Shown in pieces: positions 54,546-64,000 of a DNA stretch of 64,000 nt; within the stretch, counting starts at the first letter, position 1; every line of letters starts with the position of its first letter. Origin of the DNA: Ashinkailepas kermadecensis (Eukaryota > Arthropoda > Thecostraca > Neolepadidae); assembly GCA_034440615.1 (NCBI GenBank), contig JAOTOM010003996.1:1-64000 (forward strand). The letters are read 5' to 3'. Under the pieces are notes generated by a model that was not told the origin of the DNA, did no database searches, and saw only the letters and a list, made by a program, of their open reading frames with translations. The translations under genes were made by a program, and so were the position numbers.

Positions 54546-55584
54546 AGCACGATGTTCCCTATTACACAGTTCCGACTCGTGGGGATCTGTCCGTAAGTCC
54601 GGATAGTAACGAAATTATAATCTTACTTACTTCTAGTCTTACTCTAATCGCCGCGCGTTTAGATACATTAGGCTCCGGTGAATATGCCAGCATTATTTAG
54701 ACTTCAGGACAAAAACCTCACTGCGTGGAACACGTGAAAACCAACAGTTTCCATAGACCGTCCCTGTACTGTAAACACGCCAACAATATTAGAACAATGA
54801 ACCCAATACAGGTGGGTGTGGAACGAGACATACCTTCCGGTGGCCAAGGTTTATCAAGTCAACTAGTCACCATTTGTCGGCCAACGTCATACACATTGGT
54901 AGCCCTAGGTCACATCGCTATGCGTTCCTGGTGTTTTAGCATCAAAGTGAAAGGAAGCACGCCGAATTGGAAGCAAGCCATATATAGCTACTTCACGGTT
55001 GAGATCAGGCCACACAAGATCATTGGATTCACTGCATAGTTGACCTACCCTGTCGTAAAATATTGGGAATAGTGCTGTAAGGAGTGTTAAAATATTCAAC
55101 AAACGCCAGAAGCTACCTTTCTGTTCTGTCAAACGGGCTAAATTTTCCTCACGTCAGACCATCTCGGTGAGCTGACCTAGAATGCACTGTGTAACGAACT
55201 CATGATTTCAACATTAATGTGGGAAAAGATACGGACTTCAAATTAAGTCCAATAAGGCGATCACATCCTACAAAAAGAAATAGTGTTCGGCCGCGACCGT
55301 CACCTGGTTCTTTGACCTATGTTGACCCTGGAAATCACCCACATTGAAACACGGCTTAAATCGAGCAAATATGATCTCATTATGTTCCCCAGGGAGACAG
55401 AAAACTTGACGCTCCATGACCACGTCGCAATTATAGAAGTCCGGTAACAAATATATGTTTCGGCTGTGACCTATCTTGACACCGACCCAAGCTTTCACGA
55501 ATCTATGTAACACACTCCTAGTCATGTTGTGTCGGGTAGGTAAATATTGAAAACTTTGTGCCGAAAGAATGTAAGCCTCCTTAC

Positions 55585-55800
55585 ATAGACTATCTTAACA
55601 CTGATGCATGCACAATCGATATAAGAAGCAACACACTGCGTGATCCGACTTTTATCGATGATACATTTATCAGGTATCACTAGCGTTCCACTCGGCAACG
55701 CATTCAGAAATGCATTCGTCAGTATCTTCTGATTCGACTGAAAATTGGACACGAGCTTCACGGCCGTACCCGCACATGCACCACAGCACTATGTTTTGCT
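55585..55800 (+). repeat. Family D repeat, copy 2
   Basis: Direct copy of 54340-54545 with a few substitutions (for example CTTTTATCGATGATACATTT). The small minus-strand frame is the same in both copies and is not a gene. Confidence 0.75.
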
Positions 55801-55979
55801 ACGACGAGCAATTCATTTACAGAGGCCAAAAAGGTCAACGAGATCAAATCTGGGGTACTGCATAACTTGTCGGGAATTCACTTATTGGAATGATTAAAAC
55901 GCTCGTGCGACCGCTATCAAGGTAGGATGCGGCACATCAAATCACCTGGTCACTCAGTCACCATTTGACCTCAGGTCAA

Positions 55980-56345
55980 TGAATACTTTAACATTACGCC
56001 CCATGGGAAATTACGGGGAACCGAATAACATCTTCTTGAATAGATTTATCAGATCGATATTAGCGTTGAATAATCTCCCACCGAGCAAGAAATCAGCACA
56101 TCCGAGCATGTGACCTTGAAGGTCAGGATTTGACCCTAAGGAACCACTATATTTTCCTGAATTTCATCAACTTTGACCCGAGGTCAAACGTTGCCCTTAA
56201 AGGTCATATGCTCCGATGTGTTGCTTTCTTGCTCGGTGGGAGATTACTCGACGCTTGTATCCATCCGATAAATGTATTCAGGAAGATGTTATTCGATACC
56301 CCGTAATTTTCCCATTTGGCGTAATGTTAAAGTATTCCTTGACTT
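55980..56345. repeat. Family C, inverted pair
   Basis: 55980-56160 reads ACGCCCCATGGGAAATTACG, CTTGAATAGATTTATCAGAT and CTCCCACCGAGCAAGAAATC. 56175-56345 is its reverse complement (GCTCGGTGGGAGATTACTCG, ATCCGATAAATGTATTCAGG, ATTTTCCCATTTGGCGTAAT). The pair could form a hairpin with arms of about 160 bp. Confidence 0.75.
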
Positions 56346-56544
56346 GATATAAAATAGTGACTGAGTGACTAGGTTATTTGGTGTGCCGTATCCCACCTTG
56401 ATAGCAGCCGTAAAAGTATTTGAATAATTCCAATAAGTTATTTCTGCGGCAAGCTATGCGGTACCACATATTTGACATCGTCGACCTTTGGTCCTCGGCA
56501 GATGAAAGGGTTCGTAGTAAAAAAAGACCGTGTTGCGGTGTATA

Positions 56545-56840
56545 TACGGTAACGGCTGCGAAGTTTCTGTACAATTTTCAAACGAATCAGAGGATATTGG
56601 CAAATGCGTTTCTGAATGCGTTGCTGGATGGGACGCTCGTGCAATCTGATTAAATGTGTCACCGATAGAGGTCCGGTCACGCAGTGTGCTGTTTCTTGCA
56701 TTGATTGTGCATGTATCAGTGTTAAAATATGCTTCATTTCATGCTTCGTTTGGCCAAGATGCGGTACCTCACTGGACACTAAATGTTCTGAATTGCATCA
56801 ATCCTGACCCGTGGTCAAACGTTGATCTTGAAAGTCACAT
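56545..56840 (-). repeat. Family D repeat, copy 3 (inverted)
   Basis: The reverse complement matches 54340-54545 (TTTGAAAATTGTACAGAAAC..., CACACTGCGTGACCGGACC, GGTGACACATTTAATCAGAT). More diverged than copies 1 and 2. Confidence 0.65.
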
Positions 56841-57009
56841 GTGTAGGAAAGTCCTTATTGGCACGCGAAAGTCTAGCAACCTCTTGTTCGCGATAACTCC
56901 AGTCACGAAAGTACCAGTACCTTTTGCTGCCCTGTATTGCACTGCAGCACTCCACGATCACACGAGAACTACAGCCACCGTACAGTACGTTCTACTTGGA
57001 AGGTAAGCC

Positions 57010-57640
57010 GTGATACTGCCTTTCCTATGAATTTAGAAGTCGAATTTAGTTGGGTAGCCCGCGCGCACGGAGCAGCGGTCCGATCGCTCTGAGTATTGAA
57101 AACCGACTGCCGGGGTTATCGCGGGCGCTGGTGACTCCGGAAGACCCCCGATCGCGGATTGGTCAAGGGCCGCAGAAGCACACCATGACGTCACATCCAT
57201 GTCGACGGCCTTCTAGAAGGGGAATGGTCTATTTCTAGTGGCGGTGACGATGCGTTACGTTTACGGTACACTTTTACAATCGCAAGGCTTACGGGATTAT
57301 ATCAATTACGGTTACGGGACAGCCAAACGTATAACTTTATGTGAACACAGTTACATCTAGCATTAACGACGGCGGCGGTACGCGCCGGTCGTTTAGAGGT
57401 CACGGGGCTGGCGGGCGGGTACGCCGCTCAGATATGGGGAGGGGTTCGAGGTCACCTCTGCAGACGCGACCGCCGGGCGCGCTGGGATGCTGGAGAGGGG
57501 AGGGAGGTACAATGTCCAATGAACGGCGACCTCGCTGGGGCGGTGGCTGCTTACGTCGACACCCAGACCGGCAGACGTCAGTCTCGGAGCCGGGTATTTG
57601 TCGCGCCATGACGAAAGGGCATTGCTGAATTATATGGGAT
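57010..57640. other. GC-rich stretch, no gene confirmed
   Basis: 57050-57240 and 57340-57630 have Arg/Gly-rich open frames on both strands, as expected from GC-rich DNA. No recognisable domain or convincing exon boundaries. Confidence 0.35.
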
Positions 57641-57775
57641 CAAGACGCTCAAAAACTAACTCTCTTACACATGCTCGGATGTGCTGCTTCCTTGATCGGT
57701 GGGAAATTGTGTGGCGCTAATGCCCATCCGATAAATGTATTCAGGAAGTTTATATTCGCACCCCGTAGATGGCAA
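57640..57775 (-). repeat. Family C repeat, inverted copy
   Basis: ATGCTCGGATGTGCTGCTTC, CTTGATCGGTGGGAAATTGT, GGCGCTAATGCCCATCCGAT and AAATGTATTCAGGAAG are the reverse complement of the family C core. Confidence 0.65.
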
Positions 57776-58275
57776 TAGCGCAAGGTTAAAACTATATATT
57801 GTGAACATGGTTCATATTTTGAGACTGTACAGCAGACGCTTGAATGTGCTACAATCATAAGCCATAGCCAGTGTCTTTGTGTTGGTTCATGGCGCCAAGT
57901 AAAATATTGCAGAAATTATCAGGTACCGAAGAACTTGGCATACATACTTTATTTTGGACATCTTTTGTGAACTGGGATGAATCGGTGCCTATGAAGTGTC
58001 ATTTGGTTCGATGTGTTCTATGTACCATCCATATAGACTATTTCCTGCGAAAATCATGTATATCTAATTTGTCACCGTGATTTTATTCGGTACCCCGTAT
58101 ATTGATATAGTTTAAGTATAGCCAACCTTAGTGACCTGGGGCCAAAATGTAACATTGAAGGTTGTACATTGAAGGTTAATTTGTGTGTAAATAAAATATA
58201 TATACGACCTTCAATATACCAGGAGGTGCTGAGTTGACATCAAAAGTAACGATAAGGGTTGTACTTTATTGCTCA

Positions 58276-58310
58276 ACGTTTCGGCCAGGGGCCATCGTCA
58301 AGAGTGATGA
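58276..58310 (-). ncRNA. Hammerhead-like core, Penelope-like element 2 left arm
   Basis: The minus strand reads CTTGACGATGGCCCCTGGCC followed by GAAACGTTGAGCAATA. That is a UUGACGA box, a perfect GGCC/GGCC stem II and a CGAAAC box, in hammerhead order. The first core base is T where C is usual, and stem III is very short. The right-arm copy (63140-63175) has CTTGACCATGG, which changes the conserved G. Confidence 0.4.
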
Positions 58311-58819
58311 AGAAAGCTCAAGTTTAAACAATTGAAATAATCACGCGGGATAAAAGCGTGCAAACAGACACGTGAAATGCAGAAAAGCCTCCTCAGTGGT
58401 GCAGACACTCACAGAAACTCCAAACCAGAAACAAACTATGTCAAGAAGGAATCCTCTGAGGAAGCCCGATCCTATGGTCCATATACATATCGATGCATAC
58501 ACCCACGCACATATATAGACATATATCCAATATAACGCGTAATACATACTATATATAATTTATGTTTATGCAATTTTATGTGATATACCAAGACGTCGTT
58601 TGCGTGTTTAGTTGCGGCCGTAGATTACGTATATGTAGAGATTCGAGGACCTTCAGATCAGACTTGTGCTCGACACGAGTAGAATCGAGAATCGACTCAT
58701 TAATCAATCGTTTTTGGATGAGTCGTGAGTTGAATCGATTCTTTTCCCAAAAACATATCTTGAGTCGCGAGTTGAATCAAATCTTTTTTTTTTTTAAATG
58801 AGTTGAATCACGAGCAGGG

Positions 58820-60740
58820 TGGGAATTAAGGCACTTCTTAAGATATTTTATCTCTGAAAATATTTCTGCACTCCGGGTTCATACTGGATAGGATAGGCTT
58901 CACATGTACTCCGACACAAATGTGGGAACAGATATGAATAAAAACAAACACAGAAATACACCCAAAAAATGCCGGTTATTACACTTACGGTCACCACTCA
59001 AACTAACCACTTTTTTGTAGCAGTCAGCAGCCGGACCACATCCTCACACACTCCATCAATCTCAACCACCGATTGCTGAACCTCAATTTCCTCAAATCTC
59101 AAACCTCAATTGCCGACAACAACGCGCCGGGACTACAACTTGCAAAAAGATGCGCATGCGCACTGAGTACACTGTTCTCCGGCTTTGGAGCCGCGTCTCG
59201 GAAAAGCTGTGTTTCTGCCACCCTATAGTGGGAAAGTTTGACAGTTTTAAGAGACGTTCTCCAGAGGCCCGGAGGGCACCGATCAGAATTGGCTGCGTTA
59301 GCGTTTTCTGTTACGAAATCTGTCCGTCAACTAATGAATGTCAGGTAATTTTTATATGACGTCATAACCATTAGCAACTATGAACACATGGTTAACAGTG
59401 TCCACACAAGTTAACAGTAAACACAAGACCTTGACTGATCCTTTGCTTTGATCACATACAACTGGGGCGTGTGCGGTAGCGGAGTTGCGTTCGTATTACG
59501 TGGGAAATTGGCTGCGTTGGTAGGTATGCACTCTGAGCTGAGGGTGAAGTGTGAAGTATTTTTGTTTGTTTTTCATATGGCTAGCCTTGTACTGAGCCAA
59601 AAGTGAAAGGAAAGCGCATTGCTCCTGTGAGTTACGAGAAACGAAACAGTGCTGATTATTACGAGTCACTGCCGGGCGGTGCCATCTATTGTTCACTTCC
59701 TTGTTCCTATGTTTTGATATTTCATCTGACCAAAAATGAGAATGATATTACTTATGCATATTATGTAGGTCTGAGTTAGGTTGTTCTGGTCGGTTACTGG
59801 TAAACAGATTCCATGCATACAAAATAATGTCTTATGAAAATGTACTCCGGAAGATATCGGTTTGCACTCCGACTCCCAACCCGGAAAGTAAGTTTCCCAC
59901 TCTGATCACGAGTCAATCATTTGAATCACAATGAGTCATTTGAGTCTTGCGACTCAAATGCAAGTTATGAACAAATGATATAAAGCATGTATCTTTGTAA
60001 ATAGTATGCCATGACACAAGGTAGGGAGTAAAAACACAGTATAATTATTAATGCTTAACATTACAATTGTCAACTTATCAGCTGCCAGTGAGTAAGGAAT
60101 GAGGTGTACTTAAGTTATTTACCAAAAACGGATAACAATAGCTACAAAAAAGTATTAATGCTAAGCTTGGTATTCACAATCAGTATCATGCATGAGTCAA
60201 TTCTAGTGCCAGAAACACAACACAGAAATGGGATGTGATTGTGAAAAATAATAGGGAACTGAAACGACCATGCACTTTTTTTTGGAACAGGCATTTGCAC
60301 TGAATAATTTGCGTCGGTTTGTGTGACAAATAACAAACCCAAGTTACCCTTACAAGAAGGTAGATCAAAATGTTCCTTCAAGCCCGCATGACGTCATTCG
60401 AAGTTTAAAAAAAAATATGGTAGAAATTTGGTTGTAGAACTTTTCTCAAATCATACGCAATGATCACTTTAATTTGCTTCCTAGCAAATATATTTGTATT
60501 CTGCTCACCAGGTGAGTTATAATCTTTTCCCATTCTTTCCAGTGAGCATTTGTTCCGACACATTTTATTCTCATGCATAGACAAGGTCGGATTTGTGCAT
60601 TGTAATCCTGCGTTTGGAGAGGAATATTTTGTAGTCATCCAGTATGGATAATATTTTTATTCAAACCTTATGCATGGTAACTCAACTTGCACCCATTTCA
60701 GTGAATTTTGAGCACTTTTCCTTGATCACAGCAGTTCGTT
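58820..60740. other. Interior of the hAT element, no gene recognised
   Basis: AT-rich, with only short frames on both strands. GAGTCATTTGAGTCTTGCGA and neighbouring words at 59905-59960 repeat the subterminal motif, which may be the inner edge of an older, shorter element. Confidence 0.4.
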
Positions 60741-61716
60741 GTCAAAAGTTAATAACTTAGGAACTTCAACTTCCAGATGAAAAAACAACAAATAATTGTC
60801 TGGAAAGGATAATGTTCAGGATCCCCAAAATTTAGGATCAGCCTATTTTTCCAAACATTTACCTACCTACCTACATTAACATACAGCAGTTGTTGAAAAC
60901 AGTTTTTCCAGACCAGCGTGGGCATGATGCTTTCTTCCTTGGTGAATCTTGCATGGATTGTTGATGATACATGCATAATTGAACATTTATGTACAACACC
61001 ATCGTGATCTAGGAATGCCCTCCTGAAACTTGCAACTCAACTGAAACTCTCCTGCCAATGGGGAGAAGAAGCTATGGAGCACTTAGCGCTCCCTTGGCTG
61101 TCCTTTCTTCCGCTCTTGAACGAGGGTGACAACTTGAACATGTAAAATGGATGGTAGAGGGAGCCTACCAATATCAGGAACAAGCCCTTTATTTTGGAGG
61201 CATTTGATGGTGAGCATGCCGGAAATGGCACATTGTTGGGCAGGACGATTATTACTGGGTCATTTAGGATACCCTTTGATGAAGCTAAAGAATAGGTCTT
61301 TCAATTAGAATACGTCAAAGTACCCTATATTGCCATAAAATATGCAAGACAGCGTAGAAAAAGACGGTAAAATTGGGTGTAAACCAATGGTGAAGGGAAA
61401 CCTTCAAGCCTGCTACCAAACAAACTTCGTGGGGGCAACAGACCAACGTAATCATATTCTGTGCAGATACCTATTGCAGTGCAGAACCTGGGTGCCATGT
61501 TGCAGTTAGGTGATGTGTGTCAGGTATGTGATTCAGGTTGTGTGTGCATCATGCTGATGTGGATTGAGGTATTATGCACTCATTGCTTTGCATATGCATT
61601 GACAACCATTCATTTCGTTAATCTGTTTGAGTCAATTTCCTTATGCACATGCACGTTCATTTATCTGTATATTTATCCTATATATCAACCATTACAGTGC
61701 ATGACGAATTATAAAT

Positions 61717-61899
61717 AATGTGAGGTGAAAACAAAGTTATAGCAAAAATAATATATCCAACAGATGTTTCGATGTTGGAGCATCTTCGTTAGTGTGAATA
61801 AATACTGATTCCCTTCTTTAATTAGACAGATGAAGATGAGTTGACATCAAACTGTCTGTCAAATAAATTATTTTTGCTATAACTTTGTTTTCACCTCAC

Positions 61900-61902
<3 letters not shown>
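61717..61902. mobile_element. Small fold-back element with Penelope-like tail, inside hAT
   Basis: 61717-61752 (AATGTGAGGTGAAAACAAAG...) is the perfect reverse complement, 36 of 36 bases, of 61867-61902. The minus strand of the interior reads CTAACGAAGATGCTCCAACA then TCGAAACATCTGTTGG, which resembles the hammerhead-like end of Penelope-like elements. GAGTTGACATCAAA is shared with the end of element 2 (58231). It is probably a miniature Penelope-derived insertion. Confidence 0.6.
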
Positions 61903-61939
<37 letters not shown>

Positions 61940-61957
61940 AATATATATATATTATAT

Positions 61958-62056
<99 letters not shown>

Positions 62057-62057
62057 A

Positions 62058-62146
<89 letters not shown>
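61903..62146. repeat. (AT)n microsatellite
   Basis: Nearly pure AT tract with a few breaks (TGTATATATATAAA, TATTATATTATATT, GATATATA). It lies directly against the fold-back element. Tyr/Ile frames here are artefacts. Confidence 0.95.
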
Positions 62147-62149
<3 letters not shown>

Positions 62150-62396
62150 TGTGTGAGCAGTGCACACAAAATCATATGGCTTATGAGTCTGATAAACATT
62201 GAGTCGGATCTGAATCGATTCAAATTTATGTTTGAGTCGTGAGTTTAATCGGATCTCTGTAGCTCTGAGTCTGAATTGAGTCCAATCAAATAATTTTGAC
62301 CTGCTGTGAATCATGAGTTGAATCGGATCTCAAGATCTATGAGTCAAATGTGAGCCGATTCCAAAAATTTGAGTCGAGCACAAGTCTGCTTCAGAT

Positions 62397-62589
62397 CAGC
62401 GTTGTCCCTGGCTGTTGCTAGAATTTCTACTTTGAAGTTTGTGTTAGTGTCGCTGTGTTCCATGTTAGAATGTTTGTCGATCATGTGTTCGCCTAAAGGA
62501 GTGTATGCTCTCCGAAGTCTGGCATCTCCCAAGTGCTCATTGTACCTATCCCTGATGCTACGTTTGGTTTCACAGATATAAAATTTCTT
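62397..62589 (-). pseudogene. Penelope-like GIY-YIG fragment, element 2 left arm
   Basis: The minus frame reads KFYICETKRSIRDRYNEHLG, then DARLRRAYTPLGEHMIDKHS. That is the YIGxT...R..EH pattern of a GIY-YIG nuclease with Cys in place of Gly (YICET). It is cut by the hAT element after ...DNADLKQ. Confidence 0.8.
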
Positions 62590-62865
62590 GGAACATTTTA
62601 TATCGGTGAAACCAAACTTAGCATCAGGGATAGGTACAATGAGCACTTGGGAGATACCAGACTTCGGAGAGCATACACTCCTTTAGGCGAACACATGATC
62701 GACAAACATTATAACATGGAACACAGCGACACTAACACAAACTTCAAAGTAGAAATTCTAGCAACAGCCAGGGACAACGCTGATCTGAAGGTCCTCGAAT
62801 CTCTACATATACGTAATCTACGGCCGCAACTAAACACGCAAACGACGTCTTGGTATATCACATAA
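62590..62865 (+). pseudogene. Penelope-like GIY-YIG fragment, element 2 right arm
   Basis: The + frame reads TFYIGETKLSIRDRYNEHLG, then DTRLRRAYTPLGEHMIDKHY, then RDNADLKVLESLHIRNLRPQ and LNTQTTS before a stop at 62865. It keeps the canonical YIGET and the uninterrupted C-terminus, including the site where the hAT element sits in the other arm. The N-terminal part of the domain is lost at the palindrome centre. Confidence 0.8.
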
Positions 62866-63565
62866 AATTACATAAACATAAATTATATATAGCATGTATT
62901 ACGCGTTATATTGGATATATGTCTATATATGTGCGTGGGTGTATGCATCGATATGTACATGGACCATAGGATCGGGCTTCCTCAGAGGATTCCTTCTTGA
63001 CATAGTTTGTTTCTGGTTTGGAGTTTCTGTGAGTGTCTGCACCACAGAGGAGGCTTTTCTGCATTTCACGTGTCTGTTTGCACGCTTTTTATCCCGCGTG
63101 ATTATTTCAATTGTTTAAACTTGAGCTTTCTTCATCACTCTTGACCATGGCCCCTGGCCGAAACGTTGAGCAATAAAGTACAACCCTTATCGTTACTTTT
63201 GATGTGAACTCAGCACCTCCTGGTATATTGAAGGTCGTATATATATTTTATTTACACACAATGTCTAAAACCCAGGAGCATCTAAGAGCCATTCTTCGTT
63301 ATATTAAACAAGGTTACTTAATTTGATGTACTGCATCCTTGGACAGCGGACATATAAGCGTTGGAATCATTCAGTTAAGTGAAATACTTTGACGTTTATG
63401 CGGTACCCAGTTTTTGACCCGAAATAGCTTTCTTCACCTCCGGAAATCAAATTCCTTGTTCTACTAAACAGTTGTTCTTTGCCTCACTTTGGCAAGAGAC
63501 TAAGATTACATACTGAAAATATGAGCGAAATCGGAGAGTATGCGAATAGGATCCATCAACTATTT

Positions 63566-63695
63566 GTAAGGGCCCGTAGGCGTTTGTAAGCATCCGTAGA
63601 CGTTCGTAGTGGCCTGTAGGAGTTCGTGAGGACCCGTAGACGCTCGTAGGGATCCACAGACGTTCGTAGGGACCCGTAGACGCCCATAAGGTACT
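63566..63695 (-). repeat. 15-bp tandem repeat (about 9 units)
   Basis: The + strand has CCCGTAGACGTTCGTAGGGA-like words in 15-bp steps, with alternate units more alike (30-bp period). The minus-strand peptide YKRLRALTNSYRPLRTSTDA follows from the 15-bp period and is not a gene. Confidence 0.8.
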
Positions 63696-64000
63696 GCAGA
63701 CGTTTGCATGGGCTCAAACGCCCAAGGGCCCGACAACAGCATCGACGGCCGTACAAAGTGCTGTTGAACTTCCGATGTCCGCCGTGGCGACCTCTTGACT
63801 CTGACGCACGGACCGCGCCTGGGGAGGAAGTCTTTTGCGCCCCTTCCCTTAAGTGACCAAGGGGAGGGGGCGATCGCCCCCGCCGCCTCCCTTGTCTACG
63901 TCCCTGTTAGCAAGTAGATGCTGTAATTGCTACATAGATATCAATGTCGGGTGCATTAGGTGCTACAAGGGAAGAAGTCTTTCCAGGAAAGCCCGCATGG

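Larger units (their letters stand above)
58659..62388. mobile_element. hAT-type DNA transposon (3730 bp) in Penelope-like left arm
   Basis: Perfect 16-bp inverted ends CAGACTTGTGCTCGAC / GTCGAGCACAAGTCTG, flanked by the 8-bp duplication CTTCAGAT (58651-58658 and 62389-62396). The uninterrupted sequence survives in the right arm (CGCTGATCTGAAGGTCCTCG near 62778-62797). CAG-type ends with an 8-bp duplication are the hallmark of the hAT superfamily. Both ends carry many subterminal words of the type GAGTCGTGAGTTGAATCGGA (58720-58820 and 62190-62370; also 59905-59960), possible transposase sites. No transposase frame was found, so it is probably non-autonomous, or disrupted by internal insertions. 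Confidence 0.85.
58181..63261. mobile_element. Palindromic Penelope-like element 2 (split by a hAT element)
   Basis: The left arm (58181-58658 plus 62397-62589, minus orientation) and right arm (62590-63261) are inverted near-identical copies, each about 0.67 kb, centred near 62589 (GATATAAAAT / ATTTTATATC). Both encode a GIY-YIG fragment and end in TTGTGTGTAAATAAAATATA and its reverse complement. It shares the class, the head-to-head layout and the TGAYGAWGG...CCGAAAMGTT-type end with element 1 but is a different subfamily. No reverse transcriptase is present. Confidence 0.85.

Noticed and set aside
57341..57628. 95-codon Arg/Gly-rich frame
   Set aside because: Both strands are open owing to GC content; no domain or splice support.

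Overview
The window is animal nuclear DNA. It has spliced genes with GT-AG introns, tRNA-derived SINEs, LINE and Penelope-like retroelements, DNA transposons and many mini- and microsatellites, and no operon-like packing. The repeat content (I-type LINEs, Penelope-like elements, Merlin, hAT, long AT tracts) fits a repeat-rich marine invertebrate. Short TTAGG runs would suit an arthropod, perhaps a crustacean, but the sequence does not settle the taxon.

Two host genes can be read with confidence, both on + and next to each other. The first is a COA1-like gene (cytochrome c oxidase assembly factor 1), with exons at about 12364-12450, 17504-17675 and 18549-18709. The second is a gene for the U11/U12 25K protein SNRNP25, with exons at 19095-19610, 21452-21532 and 21977 onward. 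COA1 intron 1 (about 5 kb) holds a palindromic Penelope-like element. COA1 intron 2 is built almost entirely of tandem copies of its own 5' and 3' splice junctions. The last coding exon of SNRNP25 carries an out-of-frame tandem duplication.

The rest is a layered repeat landscape. 0-12 kb: dispersed repeats, a 1.3 kb inverted 16-bp minisatellite, a degraded Jockey/CR1-type LINE, a fold-back element and an I-type LINE 3' end. 22-24 kb: tandem repeats. 24.7-36.1 kb: a satellite of roughly 300-bp units split by a 9.19 kb inverted-repeat element with TA target duplication; inside that lie LINE relics and a Merlin-type transposon. 36-45 kb: tandem repeats, AT microsatellite, LINE relics. 45.8-47.5 kb: a 22-bp satellite that grew inside a SINE, beside an intact copy of that SINE. 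49.3-52.3 kb: a large, almost open transposon-type gene. 54-58 kb: a repeat family rich in TGACCT/AGGTCA motifs. 58.2-63.3 kb: a second palindromic Penelope-like element split by a 3.73 kb hAT-type transposon.

Both Penelope-like copies have the same architecture (two inverted partial copies meeting head to head), and each has one arm interrupted by a later insertion whose empty site survives in the opposite arm. Several unrelated element types (SINE, I-type LINE, Penelope-like) share one short 3'-tail motif.
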